Shown here: in pieces, positions 1 to 7,161 of the stretch | Layout: every line of letters begins with the position of its first letter | How positions within the stretch are numbered: position 1 is the stretch's first letter | Virus record (IMG/VR): IMGVR_UViG_3300045120_000187 | Location: 1-41,516 of that record | Strand: one strand, 5' to 3' | Length of the DNA: 41,516 nucleotides | Origin: a virus | The notes under the pieces: generated by a model | Seen by the model: only the letters and a program-made list of their open reading frames with translations | The model's database searches: none | Told to the model about the DNA's origin: nothing | Program-made: the position numbers and the translations under genes

Positions 1-50
1 TGGCAGACCTTCGCGAGGGCGAAACTGACACAATGAGGATGACGGCATGA
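1..50 (+). CDS. 3' end of the gene that starts at 40883 (probable DNA-annealing protein)
   Basis: Bases 3-50 read in frame as a 15-residue tail ending in MRMTA and a TGA at 48-50. The gene open at the far end of the window leaves a single A at 41516; joined to TG at bases 1-2 it forms ATG and continues in exactly this frame. The whole protein is therefore 227 residues with the tail encoded here. The stop overlaps the next ATG (47) as ATGA, the usual coupling in this operon. Confidence 0.85.
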   Translation, partial: ADLREGETDTMRMTA

Positions 51-295
51 CCGAATATGACAACACAAATCGCGGGTCTATCTGGAAGAACGACGACAAG
101 CGCGAGGACAAGCACCCAGATTTTAAGGGCAGTCTGAACGTCAATGGCGTTGAATTTTGGGTGTCGGCTTGGAAACGCAAAGAGGGCTCATCGCCAAAGG
201 CACCTGCCCTTTCCTTTAGCGTGAAGCCGAAAGAGGAGAAGCCGGCCCAGCGTCCCAAATCCGGGGATGACATGGACGACTCCATTCCTTTTTAG
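47..295 (+). CDS. SSB-like mini-protein with an acidic IPF tail
   Basis: An 82-residue protein. The N-terminal two thirds has a short beta-rich pattern (GSLNVNGVEFWVSAWKR) and the C-terminus is acidic and ends DDMDDSIPF. That ending is like the conserved tip of bacterial single-stranded DNA-binding proteins, which recruits repair and replication partners. A full SSB OB-fold of about 110 residues is not evident. It lies between the probable annealing protein and NinB, so a role with single-stranded DNA in phage recombination fits. The start overlaps the preceding stop. The function is inferred from tail and context. Confidence 0.6.
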   Translation: MTEYDNTNRGSIWKNDDKREDKHPDFKGSLNVNGVEFWVSAWKRKEGSSPKAPALSFSVKPKEEKPAQRPKSGDDMDDSIPF

Positions 296-306
296 GGGAC
301 GATTAA

Positions 307-687
307 ATGACCCGCGCCACTCTCGTTCTAGTCTCTCCTGAGATCAGGCAGCGCGCCGCCCATTGGGCTGCCAAGCTTCCCGAGGGGACGCGAATTGATT
401 TCAAGGCACCGAAGCGGTCGGTTCCGCAGAATGACCGCATGTGGGCCATGCTTACTGATGTTTCGGCGCAATTGCCTTGGCACGGGATCAGGCTTTCCGC
501 AGACGATTGGAAGCTGATCTTTCTCGACGCGCTGAAGCGTGAGCTTCGCATGGTGCCCAATCTCGACGGGACCGGCTTTGTGAACCTTGGCCGATCTTCC
601 TCTGATTTATCGAAAGAGGAAATGACGAACCTTATCGAACTGATCCATGCTTTTGGGGCAAATCACGGGGTGACGTTTCATGACTGA
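307..687 (+). CDS. ninB: NinB-like recombination protein
   Basis: A 126-residue protein matching the lambda NinB (Orf) family in length and pattern: an N-terminal beta strand, the K-x-x-R-S-x-x-QNDRMWAML helix at about residues 35-50, a W-rich DWKLIFLDALKRE segment at about 67-82, and a C-terminal LSKEEMTNLIELIHAFGA helix at about 101-118. NinB binds single-stranded DNA and SSB and can replace RecFOR mediators in phage recombination. It follows the SSB-like gene and overlaps the HNH gene by 8 bases, forming a recombination cassette. Confidence 0.85.
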   Translation: MTRATLVLVSPEIRQRAAHWAAKLPEGTRIDFKAPKRSVPQNDRMWAMLTDVSAQLPWHGIRLSADDWKLIFLDALKRELRMVPNLDGTGFVNLGRSSSDLSKEEMTNLIELIHAFGANHGVTFHD

Positions 688-982
688 GCTTCGCCAGCGT
701 GAGCCGCGACAGCGCGACGAACGGCATTTGAATTATATCCGGTCGCTGCCGTGCTGCATCTGCGGCGAGGATACCACAGTTGAAGCGGCTCACATCCGCA
801 CCGCATCACTTGCGCACGGTAAAAGATGGACAGGCAAGCAAGAGAAGTCGAGCGACAAATGGGCGCTCCCGCTCTGCAATCGCCATCATCGCGAACAGCA
901 TGATTTCGGCAACGAATTAGCTTGGTGGGTATCCAAGGGCATCGATCCTTTCATGCTGGCAATTTCATTGAGGTCACGATGA
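680..982 (+). CDS. HNH-type nuclease (DUF968/Ref-like)
   Basis: A 100-residue protein with CCICG at about residues 25-29, VEAAHIR at about 34-40 and a C-terminal LPLCNRHHREQH motif at about 64-75. These make a small zinc-bound HNH module of the kind found in lambdoid nin regions (DUF968, YbcO/Ref-like proteins). Such proteins cut DNA during recombination. It is encoded directly after NinB with an 8-base overlap, and its stop overlaps the next start as ATGA. Confidence 0.7.
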   Translation: MTELRQREPRQRDERHLNYIRSLPCCICGEDTTVEAAHIRTASLAHGKRWTGKQEKSSDKWALPLCNRHHREQHDFGNELAWWVSKGIDPFMLAISLRSR

Positions 983-1683
983 CGGACTCTCCCTCCTATC
1001 CTGAGACCGCGCAGCCCGTCGCATGGCGATGGCGATACGACACCGAAGGTTCGTGGAGTTATCGGTCCACAAAGCCGCCGTTTGCCGACGATGCAGATGT
1101 CTTTTGCGAACCCCTCTATCTCGATGTTGCCCAAGAATATCCTGTGATCAATGGACCTTTTGAGGCCCTAGAACAGATCGCTATTGTCTGCACTGACAAT
1201 ATGGACCGTGATTGCAATCATCGGATGGCCTTGGACTTCGTGAGGCAGGTTGCCAATGACTGCATGTCTCGCGCTGCTGCCAAAGAAACTTATCCTCAGA
1301 CGGCTGAACTAGCGCGAAAGGCTGCGCTATTCCGCGAGGGGACCAAGCGCATTTACGAGGGCCAAGGCGCGAAGGCAGATATGTGGTTTTTCGAGCTTTT
1401 CCACTTCCTTGACGATGTTGCCAAATTGGAGAGTAGCTCAGTGGTAGAGCGCCTGACTGTTAATCAGGATGTCGCTGGTTCGAATCCAGCCTCTTCAGCC
1501 ATCCCCGCTCCTGCCCAAGGGGCGGAAGACTGGTCGTGCGCTGCCGATTTTCTGGATGACATCAAAGTCGATGACAACGGCATGTGTCGCTGGTCGGACG
1601 TTGCCAACGCACAAACACACATCCGGCATACGATGCGAGCCGTCCAGCGGACTCCCCCGCTCTCATCGACGGAGGGCAAGTGA
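979..1683 (+). CDS. Accessory phage protein whose frame runs through a tRNA gene
   Basis: From the ATG overlapping the previous stop the frame is open for 234 codons. The N-terminus has the PVAWRWRYD...W.Y...FCEPLY pattern seen in small accessory phage proteins. At codons about 150-175 the translation is simply that of a tRNA-Asn (1427-1501; residues SSVVERLTVNQDV). After it a plausible protein resumes (FLDDIKVDDNGMCRWSDV) and ends just before the strong ribosome-binding site of the next gene. The tRNA is 75 bases, exactly 25 codons, so inserting it would not shift the frame. Whether the full protein is ever made is unknown. Confidence 0.55.
   Translation: MTDSPSYPETAQPVAWRWRYDTEGSWSYRSTKPPFADDADVFCEPLYLDVAQEYPVINGPFEALEQIAIVCTDNMDRDCNHRMALDFVRQVANDCMSRAAAKETYPQTAELARKAALFREGTKRIYEGQGAKADMWFFELFHFLDDVAKLESSSVVERLTVNQDVAGSNPASSAIPAPAQGAEDWSCAADFLDDIKVDDNGMCRWSDVANAQTHIRHTMRAVQRTPPLSSTEGK
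1427..1501 (+). tRNA. tRNA-Asn (GTT), nested in an ORF
   Basis: All arms can be drawn by eye: acceptor TGGAGAG with CTCTTCA (one G-U), D stem GCTC/GAGC, anticodon stem CCTGA/TCAGG with loop CTGTTAA (anticodon GTT at 1459-1461), five-base variable loop ATGTC, T stem GCTGG/CCAGC with loop TTCGAAT, discriminator G, and an encoded CCA at 1499-1501. It looks intact and functional. It lies on the coding strand within the early operon, so it is probably released from the polycistronic transcript by tRNA-processing enzymes. Confidence 0.95.
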
Positions 1684-1685
1684 CC

Positions 1686-1928
1686 ATGGCAACACTCTTA
1701 AAAGTATCGAGCGACGTTGCTGCGATCATGAAGGTGATCGTTCAGATGTCAGACGACGTGAAGGCCGGAGCATCCCCGCTCGACACGCAGGCGAGGCTAC
1801 TGCGGTTGCAAAACAGCATCCAAAAAAACCGCTCCCGCGTAGTCAAGCACATTGATGACCTTTGCGATCTAATCGACGCGGAAAAGGCGTCCTCGCTCCC
1901 CTCCCCACAAAGCGGAAGCCAATCATGA
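1686..1928 (+). CDS. Small helical hypothetical protein
   Basis: An 80-residue protein. The start at 1686 is chosen because GGAGGG lies a few bases upstream and because longer in-frame versions would run into the preceding gene. It is predicted to be mostly helical, with a regular leucine/isoleucine spacing (LLRLQNSIQKNRSRVVKHIDDL at about 39-60) suggesting a short coiled coil. No family is recognised. Its stop overlaps the next ATG. Confidence 0.65.
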   Translation: MATLLKVSSDVAAIMKVIVQMSDDVKAGASPLDTQARLLRLQNSIQKNRSRVVKHIDDLCDLIDAEKASSLPSPQSGSQS

Positions 1929-2182
1929 GCTGGCGCCAAGGTGTAGGCAAATGCCAACCGACTGAGCAAACGCTGGCGTTGATAGATGCCGAAAGGGCGA
2001 AAGCGCGCGCTGCAATAATCGAGGAATTGGCCGTCGATTTTGAAAACAGTGTGCATCACGTTTGGGACAATTACGAGGTCGCTGACCGGCTGCGGGATCT
2101 CGCGCTGTCGCGGCCGAACTGCGAGTCCCCCGCTTCAGAGCTTCCTTCGCAACACTACAACACCACAGGAGAAGCCTCGTGA
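1925..2182 (+). CDS. Small hypothetical accessory protein
   Basis: An 85-residue protein starting at an ATG that overlaps the previous stop (ATGA) and ending on a GTGA overlap with the next gene. The middle has an ALIDAERAKARAAIIEELA helix of the kind found in many small phage accessory proteins that carry repeated R-A-A-I-I-E-E motifs. No domain or function is recognised. Confidence 0.6.
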   Translation: MSWRQGVGKCQPTEQTLALIDAERAKARAAIIEELAVDFENSVHHVWDNYEVADRLRDLALSRPNCESPASELPSQHYNTTGEAS

Positions 2183-2658
2183 ACATCAATTGGGAAGATA
2201 TTGCACCGCTGATTTGTGGCTCTTGCAAAGGCACCTGCAACGCGGCCAATCATGGCCCGGAGAGCGAAATGAGCCCTGACCGGTTCATGGAGCAGCACGG
2301 CTGCGAAAGCCAGGAGGTTTACGACGCCGCCGAGCGCGTAGCGGCATACGTCAATGACCTTGCAGACCTTCAGGAGGAAGGCTGGAAGCGGGCGCAGGCC
2401 CTCTTGGCCGACCATCGCCGCAAGTCTCCAGACTTCCAGAAGCTCAAGGCGTGGTGGTCCGAGGACAGGAACTGGTTTTGTATCTTGTCCGATGACGGGG
2501 TCAACCAAACGACGATTAGCTTGACCGTCGAAGAAGCCAGCCTGCTTTCCATGAGCGCAGAGCCGCCGATCGATAAAATCCCCTCGGCAGAAATGAGGGC
2601 TGAACGCTTAGCGCGTGACGTGGCCCATCGCTCTCCGCAGGAAAGCGAAACACCATGA
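2179..2658 (+). CDS. Hypothetical protein with cysteine-rich N-terminus
   Basis: A 159-residue protein that starts at GTG, overlapping the previous stop as GTGA. The N-terminus carries ICGSCKGTC (three cysteines within nine residues, at about 12-20), which could bind a metal. The C-terminal half is a mixed domain with WWSEDRNWFCILSDDGVNQTTISLT. No family is recognised. It belongs to the tightly overlapped accessory chain of the rightward early operon. Confidence 0.6.
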   Translation: MNINWEDIAPLICGSCKGTCNAANHGPESEMSPDRFMEQHGCESQEVYDAAERVAAYVNDLADLQEEGWKRAQALLADHRRKSPDFQKLKAWWSEDRNWFCILSDDGVNQTTISLTVEEASLLSMSAEPPIDKIPSAEMRAERLARDVAHRSPQESETP

Positions 2659-2837
2659 ACGGCGTCACCGTTAAATTCCCGCATGATCTGATCGCCCTCT
2701 TGGCAATCATGCAGTCCGCCAAAGAACAGGGCGTGCATATGGCGATCTGGGATCGCGATATCAGGGCCGTGCAGGACGCTATCGCCACAATCGAGGGCAT
2801 CCGCGCTTCTGTGTCCACACCGGGAGACCAGACATGA
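2655..2837 (+). CDS. Small hypothetical protein
   Basis: A 60-residue protein linked on both sides by four-base ATGA overlaps. It has an N-terminal helix (DLIALLAIMQSAKEQG) and a second helix ending near the C-terminus. No cysteine motif, membrane segment or known domain is visible. The overlaps and operon position are the main evidence that it is real. Confidence 0.6.
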   Translation: MNGVTVKFPHDLIALLAIMQSAKEQGVHMAIWDRDIRAVQDAIATIEGIRASVSTPGDQT

Positions 2838-3115
2838 GCGAAACTTGCAAATTTTGCGGGACGGTCCCGAATGCCGGCGAGGAGCGGTGCGTTCGGCTGG
2901 ACGACGCTCGGCACTGCGAATGGATGGGCGATTCCGATTGGAAGCGATACAATGATAGCGTGGATAAAGCCCGCGCTTGGGATGCAATAACCAAGGCTAG
3001 GGAAGATGAGCGCGAAGCCTGCGCCAGACATTTAGAGGCGAGCTATCCGGGACATGCTTGGCTGAATGCCGCGTGCGCCGCTATCCGCAGTCGTGTGGGA
3101 GGAGCGCGTGAGTGA
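2834..3115 (+). CDS. Small hypothetical protein with a CxxC motif
   Basis: A 93-residue protein. CKFCG at residues 5-9 and further cysteines at about 19 and 28 suggest a possible zinc knuckle. The C-terminal half is helical, with an AREDEREACARHLEA segment typical of small phage and rhizobial accessory proteins. It overlaps both neighbours. The function is unknown. Confidence 0.6.
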   Translation: MSETCKFCGTVPNAGEERCVRLDDARHCEWMGDSDWKRYNDSVDKARAWDAITKAREDEREACARHLEASYPGHAWLNAACAAIRSRVGGARE

Positions 3116-3350
3116 ATGGCGATTGATTGAGGACTACGAATTCCCGCCGTTCGGTCCCAACGTTCTTGTTGTCGATGGCGGCCACGTCTGCGAAGCCGCC
3201 TATGACCATGACACTGATGCCTGGTATCGCGCGGGAAAGAATCCGCATGATTTCGATTTCGTATCAGGGGATCTTCTGTATCCATCCCACTGGATGCCGC
3301 TGCCCGCCCCTCCCTCGCTCCCTCAGGCAGAAAGAAAGACAGAGGCATGA
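3108..3350 (+). CDS. DUF551-like protein
   Basis: An 80-residue protein read from the GTG at 3108, eight bases inside the preceding gene. The layout matches DUF551: a tryptophan and acidic start (SEWRLIEDYEFPP), a G-x-x-VLVVDGG strand, a W-Y turn, and the signature ending HWMPLPAPP. These proteins are common in phage accessory regions and have no established function. The only in-frame ATG is further upstream inside the neighbour, so GTG is preferred. Confidence 0.7.
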   Translation: MSEWRLIEDYEFPPFGPNVLVVDGGHVCEAAYDHDTDAWYRAGKNPHDFDFVSGDLLYPSHWMPLPAPPSLPQAERKTEA

Positions 3351-3604
3351 CGTCGCCTGCTCCGGAAACGCTGGAACGCGAAAAAGACAAGCTGTATCTT
3401 ACGGATGCGGAGCTGATCCGTTGGCTTGGCGTGCCCGAAAAATACTTCCGGACGATCCTCCCTGCCCTTGAAACCAAGTACAATTTCCCCAGGAAACAGC
3501 CTCTTTTTGGTGGGAGACGCTACCGGCCGGCGGTTAAAACGTGGCTCGACAAGCACAACGGGCTTAACGTGGAAGCCCCTTCCCCCCGGAGAGCCCATCA
3601 ATGA
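3347..3604 (+). CDS. Candidate excisionase / small DNA-binding protein
   Basis: An 85-residue protein ending four bases inside the integrase start (ATGA). YLTDAELIRWLGVPEKYFRTIL (about residues 17-38) looks like a helix-turn-helix or winged-helix start. It is followed by a basic wing (GGRRYRPAVKTWLD). Small DNA-binding proteins placed immediately before int commonly act as directionality factors. The role is inferred from position and fold pattern, not from a recognised family signature. Confidence 0.55.
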   Translation: MTSPAPETLEREKDKLYLTDAELIRWLGVPEKYFRTILPALETKYNFPRKQPLFGGRRYRPAVKTWLDKHNGLNVEAPSPRRAHQ

Positions 3605-4866
3605 GCGATCATCCCAAGATTGACGAAGCGCCCGGCCTGATCTGGAAGCCGCGGAAAGAGGGCTGGGTTGCCTACTGGCAGGCGCGGTCCGAGATTGTAA
3701 AGACCGGCTTCTCGCCGAGCACCGTCCGGCTATGGGAGGGCATCGAACCGTCAGAGACAGATAAGATGCACCTGTCCGCGCAATGCCAACGGCTCCAGGC
3801 CGACATGGTGCTTTGGAGCAAAGGGCAAACCGCATCCAATCCGGCCGTCTTTGATGGCACCCTCCGCACCCTGATCAACTGCTACCAGACAGATCCGGAT
3901 TCGCGATACCACAAGAAGCGCTACACCACACGTCGTAACAACGACACGCTGCTGCGCCGAATTTCGACCCGACACGGTGATGAGCGACTTAGCGACATCA
4001 AGGGGCGAACCATTCACGCCTGGCATGCGGAGTGGAGCGACAAAGGCCGCATGCCGGCGACGTGGCAGGCCATCCGGGGATTGCTTCGCGTTCTGTTTAG
4101 CTTCGGCTTTACGATGCTGGACGACCGGGAGTGCGATCGGCTGTGCCGAACCATGAGCGAAAAATCTCTCGTGTTCGAGACCCCGCTGCCCAACAAGCAT
4201 ACGCTTACCGCGGCGCAAGCTGCTGCCGTCCGGGCGACCGCGCGTGAATGGTTCGGGTGGCACTGCCTCGCCTTGGGCCAGGCCATCCAGTTCGAGGCCA
4301 TGCTGCGGCAACGCGATGTCATAGGTGAGTGGGTGCCACTAACCGAACCCGGTACGTCGGACGTAATATGGCGTGGTCAGAAGTGGATCCGGGGTATTCG
4401 TTGGTCGGAGATCGACCAGAACATGATCCTCGTACACGTCACGAGCAAGCGCCAGAAGACCCTCAAATACGACCTCAAGCTGGCGCCGATGGTCATGGAG
4501 GAGTTCGGCCTGATGCTCGGCATAGATCCTGCCCAGGTCACGAGGGAGATGCTGCCGGCCTCCGGACCCATCATCCGCAGCACTGTCACCGGCATGCCCT
4601 ATGATGCGACCGAGTACCGCCGGAAGTGGCGCCTGGTCGCGGATAAGGCTGGGATTCCCAAGCAGGTCAAAAACATGCACTCCCGAAGCGGCGGGATCAC
4701 CGAGGCGGCCGGGTTCGGAGCGCCCAAGGAACACATCAAGAGCGCCGCCACGCATAGCAACATCTCGACGACCGAGGGCTACATACGCGGCGATGTCGAT
4801 GCAGACGCTACCGCCAACGTGGCGAGGATCAGGATCGCAGGCCGGAACAAACCAAAAACCGAATGA
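3601..4866 (+). CDS. int: Tyrosine recombinase (phage integrase)
   Basis: A 421-residue protein. An N-terminal core-binding domain spans roughly residues 80-190. The catalytic domain has the box I arginine in EAMLRQRDVIG (about R236), a lysine turn TSKRQKTLKY (about 281-290), box II in NMHSRSGGITEAAGFGA (R at about 362), a histidine in ATHSNISTTEGY (about 385) and the nucleophilic tyrosine at about 394. The SRSGGITEA form replaces the textbook HxLRHT but resembles the rDARAGGITEA variants of rhizobial phage integrases. It integrates the genome at attB. It is preceded by a candidate Xis. Confidence 0.9.
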   Translation: MSDHPKIDEAPGLIWKPRKEGWVAYWQARSEIVKTGFSPSTVRLWEGIEPSETDKMHLSAQCQRLQADMVLWSKGQTASNPAVFDGTLRTLINCYQTDPDSRYHKKRYTTRRNNDTLLRRISTRHGDERLSDIKGRTIHAWHAEWSDKGRMPATWQAIRGLLRVLFSFGFTMLDDRECDRLCRTMSEKSLVFETPLPNKHTLTAAQAAAVRATAREWFGWHCLALGQAIQFEAMLRQRDVIGEWVPLTEPGTSDVIWRGQKWIRGIRWSEIDQNMILVHVTSKRQKTLKYDLKLAPMVMEEFGLMLGIDPAQVTREMLPASGPIIRSTVTGMPYDATEYRRKWRLVADKAGIPKQVKNMHSRSGGITEAAGFGAPKEHIKSAATHSNISTTEGYIRGDVDADATANVARIRIAGRNKPKTE

Positions 4867-5047
4867 AGAGGGAACGTTAGACTCTGACACTGCGCTGACA
4901 TGTCTGACACGTTCTAACGATTACAAGCAGTTAGATGCCAAAAATAACGCGATACACTCCTTGATACGGAGACTGATGTCTTTGAAATCGTTTGGGTTGC
5001 GCAAAGTTTTTTGAGACAAAGCCGCTTAGGGCGGCAGGAGGATGACG
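4867..5047 (+). other. Intergenic region after int; candidate attP region
   Basis: No gene is seen here. It holds two copies of TCTGACAC near 4880 and 4900 with a CTGACA between them, an A/T-rich patch around 4935-5010, a GCCGC-TTAGG-GCGGC hairpin just before 5040, and the GGAGG that serves the next gene. Repeated short sites beside an integrase gene could be arm-binding sites, which makes this the most likely attP. No tRNA fragment is visible in it. Confidence 0.35.
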
Positions 5048-5302
5048 ATGGTAGAATTTACGAAATACCGCAGGACGCAAATCGCCGAGATGATTCCCTA
5101 TTCGCCTGACCTCGACCTAGATCTGACCATCGTCAGCGTGTCCAAGCCCGATCGCGAGGCAGGTTCCCCGAAGGCTGGCGACATGGTTGCCAGGAATCCA
5201 AAGAACCACTCCGATATGTGGCTGGTAGCCGCAAAATATTTTGCCGATAATTTCGAACTTCACGAGTCGGAGCAGTTCGCCAAGGTCCAGCGCCAGCAGT
5301 GA
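5048..5302 (+). CDS. Small conserved phage-type protein
   Basis: An 84-residue protein. Of two nearby ATGs, 5048 is chosen because GGAGG lies seven bases upstream, while the ATG at 5042 directly abuts it. The sequence (YRRTQIAEM, SVSKPDREAGSPKAGDMVARNP, DMWLVAAKYFADNF) is the pattern of a small protein often found in proteobacterial phages that marks early accessory regions. Its biochemical role is not known to me. Confidence 0.7.
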   Translation: MVEFTKYRRTQIAEMIPYSPDLDLDLTIVSVSKPDREAGSPKAGDMVARNPKNHSDMWLVAAKYFADNFELHESEQFAKVQRQQ

Positions 5303-5322
5303 ATGCAGAGGAGTGAGAGGCC

Positions 5323-5835
5323 ATGAGCGACGTTATCGATGCCCTTTCTGAGGGCGATATTTATCGATGGTCCTATACCGACCCAAGCACGGACAACCGC
5401 AGTTGGGGCAGCTACCACTGTTGCTCTCGCATCGCCATTGTAGATCGCGGGCGCCTTCGGGATACCTATTGGCAGGTCGGCGGGTCGTTCCCGAGCGACG
5501 GGCGGTCATTCTGCCTGAACGATCTGCCAAAGCTAGAGCTAACACGCCTAGGCAATCTGGCTGACTTTGAAAAGGCGCCCGAATATCAGGCGGACTACTA
5601 CGACGACGCCGATATCCTGAATCTGAACCACGCCAATTCGACACGCGGCAATTTCTATTTGCGCAAAGGGGCATCCCGTAGTCAGCAGAAGATGCTCGCG
5701 GTCTCCCGCTCTAATCTGGAGCGGAGCCTAGCGGATGAACGAAATGCAGTTCGGAGAACAGAGGAACTCCGGGCAGCGATCGCCAAGATCAAGGCCGGCG
5801 AGATTGACGGGTATATCCCGTCGCCTCCTCGGTAA
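5323..5835 (+). CDS. Hypothetical protein with C-terminal coiled coil
   Basis: A 170-residue protein preceded by GAGTGAGAGG. The first 110 residues form a compact mixed domain rich in aromatic residues (YRWSYTDPSTDNRSWGSYHCC). The last 50 are a charged helix likely to form a coiled coil (LERSLADERNAVRRTEELR). No known family is recognised. Confidence 0.6.
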   Translation: MSDVIDALSEGDIYRWSYTDPSTDNRSWGSYHCCSRIAIVDRGRLRDTYWQVGGSFPSDGRSFCLNDLPKLELTRLGNLADFEKAPEYQADYYDDADILNLNHANSTRGNFYLRKGASRSQQKMLAVSRSNLERSLADERNAVRRTEELRAAIAKIKAGEIDGYIPSPPR

Positions 5836-5860
5836 TCAGTAGGCAACGGGAGACTGCGGC

Positions 5861-6223
5861 GTGGTCGCCATTAACTTCTCACACCAATTTGCTGATGCGG
5901 TCGCTTCCGGCCACAAGACGCAAACTATACGCCAATCGGCCAGAGCGAAGGCTGGGCAGCCGTTGCAGCTTTATACGGGGCAGCGCACCAAAGATTGCCG
6001 GAAGCTTGCAGATGCCGTCTGTGTGGATTGTACCTATGTCGGGCTGAGAGCATCAGGCGTAACCCTCGGAGACACATCTCGCTTCCCCGGTCACATAGAC
6101 GACTTTGCGAGGGCGGATGGATTCGAGGACTACGCCGCGATGTGGAAATGGTTTTCGGAGCGGTACAAGACGAACAGCTTCACCGGCCACATCATCCGAT
6201 GGCGGCTGGCGGTGCCGGAATAG
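5861..6223 (+). CDS. ASCH-domain-like protein
   Basis: A 120-residue protein with a GTG start; GGGAG lies eight bases upstream. The pattern SGHKTQTIRQ at about residues 16-25, GQPLQLYTGQRTKDCRKL at about 32-49, an ADGFEDYAAMWKWFSERY helix and the closing TGHIIRWRLA strand match ASCH proteins, a beta-barrel fold related to PUA RNA-binding domains. Related proteins bind RNA or act on modified nucleosides. The substrate here is unknown. Confidence 0.65.
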   Translation: MVAINFSHQFADAVASGHKTQTIRQSARAKAGQPLQLYTGQRTKDCRKLADAVCVDCTYVGLRASGVTLGDTSRFPGHIDDFARADGFEDYAAMWKWFSERYKTNSFTGHIIRWRLAVPE

Positions 6224-6235
6224 GAGCGAAAGACC

Positions 6236-6460
6236 ATGAGACGCTGGCTAGAAACCCGAGGACAGCACCTTTGCACTTGGCTGGCCGTGATGCGGGTATA
6301 TCACGGGCAGCCCTGGGGCTGGCTTGAGAGCGCATGGATTGGCATTTGGTGGCGCTACTACTGCCCGCGCCCGTGCATCGACGACTGGACCGCTCGCGCC
6401 TGTTTCCGGGCCGGATGCTGCGGCTGCAATAACCAAGACCGCTTCAGAGCTAATCAGTAG
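6236..6460 (+). CDS. Small tryptophan/cysteine-rich hypothetical protein
   Basis: A 74-residue protein with a GGAG site upstream. It holds nine tryptophans and seven cysteines, with a CFRAGCCGC cluster near the C-terminus. There is no clear membrane segment; the GWLESAWIGIWWRYY stretch is amphipathic. The function is unknown, and the composition suggests a metal-binding or membrane-surface peptide. Confidence 0.55.
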   Translation: MRRWLETRGQHLCTWLAVMRVYHGQPWGWLESAWIGIWWRYYCPRPCIDDWTARACFRAGCCGCNNQDRFRANQ

Positions 6461-6468
6461 GAGTGGTG

Positions 6469-6651
6469 ATGCGCACAAAAATAGAAATTTTCTGGTCCCA
6501 GGAAGATGATGGCTGGATAGCCGTAGACCTTCTGCGCCCCGGTTGTTCTGCATTTGGGATTTCCGAGAACGATGCCTTGCGGGAATTGCACGATGCCAGA
6601 AAGGCCTGGGACGGCGCTAGGGCTGCGCTCCCGAATGGGGATGGGGCGTGA
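6469..6651 (+). CDS. HicB-like protein without a HicA partner
   Basis: A 60-residue protein. The ATG at 6469 is preferred over GTG codons just upstream because GGAG sits five bases before it. RTKIEIFWSQEDDGWIAVDLLRPGCSAFGISENDALRELHDA matches the partial RNase H fold of HicB antitoxins (strand, D-D-x-x-W, G-x-S-x-x-E-A-L-x-x-L). It stops before any DNA-binding tail. No HicA-like gene with a conserved histidine lies next to it, so it may be an orphan antitoxin or a repurposed domain. Confidence 0.55.
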   Translation: MRTKIEIFWSQEDDGWIAVDLLRPGCSAFGISENDALRELHDARKAWDGARAALPNGDGA

Positions 6652-6740
6652 CTGACATTCTTATCATTATTGGAATAGCGGCAGCGCTCATAGCCCCGCT
6701 TATCATTATTGATGCAGTGCAAAGGGGAACCAACCGGTGA
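6648..6740 (+). CDS. 30-residue single-span membrane peptide
   Basis: A GTG start overlaps the preceding stop (GTGA), and the TGA overlaps the next ATG (TGATG). The product is almost entirely one hydrophobic helix (ILIIIGIAAALIAPLIII) followed by a short basic tail. The coupled overlaps on both sides are the argument that it is translated. The role is unknown. Confidence 0.55.
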   Translation: MTDILIIIGIAAALIAPLIIIDAVQRGTNR

Positions 6741-6937
6741 TGGATATTATTCGCAAGTCGGACGGCAAGTTTGTCATCATTCACGCCGGTCGCGAAGTTT
6801 CTAAGGACTTTGAAACCGAGAACGACGCTTGGACCTGGGCCGATGCAAACGTTGACGATCAGGTTTTGTGCACCCCAAACCGCCTGTCGCCTCCGCTGGC
6901 ATATCGGACTCCCGAACCCAACTTAAAGGCACAATGA
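6740..6937 (+). CDS. Small hypothetical protein
   Basis: A 65-residue protein starting at the ATG that overlaps the preceding TGA. The N-terminal half (MDIIRKSDGKFVIIHAGREV) looks like two beta strands, followed by a W-T-W-A-D helix. It is probably a small cytosolic phage accessory protein. No family is recognised. Confidence 0.5.
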   Translation: MDIIRKSDGKFVIIHAGREVSKDFETENDAWTWADANVDDQVLCTPNRLSPPLAYRTPEPNLKAQ

Positions 6938-7140
6938 TCATGAACCCCGAAGCTAACGGTTGCGCGGAAGCCACCATTGAAGATCATATTGCGTGCTTGG
7001 TGGAGTACCTAAGAAGACCCGGCGCACGCTTAAACGTGAGCGGAGATACGTGGTCGATGTGCTGGGGCGTCGGGGATCCGTTGAATAATGTAATCGCTGA
7101 CCGCCTCAGTCCGCCGAAGATGCCCGCCTCGGGCTTGTAA
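6934..7140 (+). CDS. Small hypothetical protein, end of an overlapped gene set
   Basis: A 68-residue protein starting on an ATGA overlap with its predecessor. It has a short helix (TIEDHIACLVEYLRR) and no recognised motif. It closes the coupled run 6469-7140; the next gene has its own promoter-like sequence. Confidence 0.5.
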   Translation: MIMNPEANGCAEATIEDHIACLVEYLRRPGARLNVSGDTWSMCWGVGDPLNNVIADRLSPPKMPASGL

Positions 7141-7161
7141 CATTTCGTGATTACGCGGGAC

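Noticed and set aside
1427-1501. tRNA-Asn as the integration site attP
   Set aside because: It lies more than 2 kb from int with protein-coding sequence on both sides, and a phage attP normally carries only the 3' part of the tRNA next to int.
1464-1679. Minus-strand ORF ending in EAGFEPATS
   Set aside because: This is the familiar antisense translation of a tRNA gene (here tRNA-Asn), not a protein.
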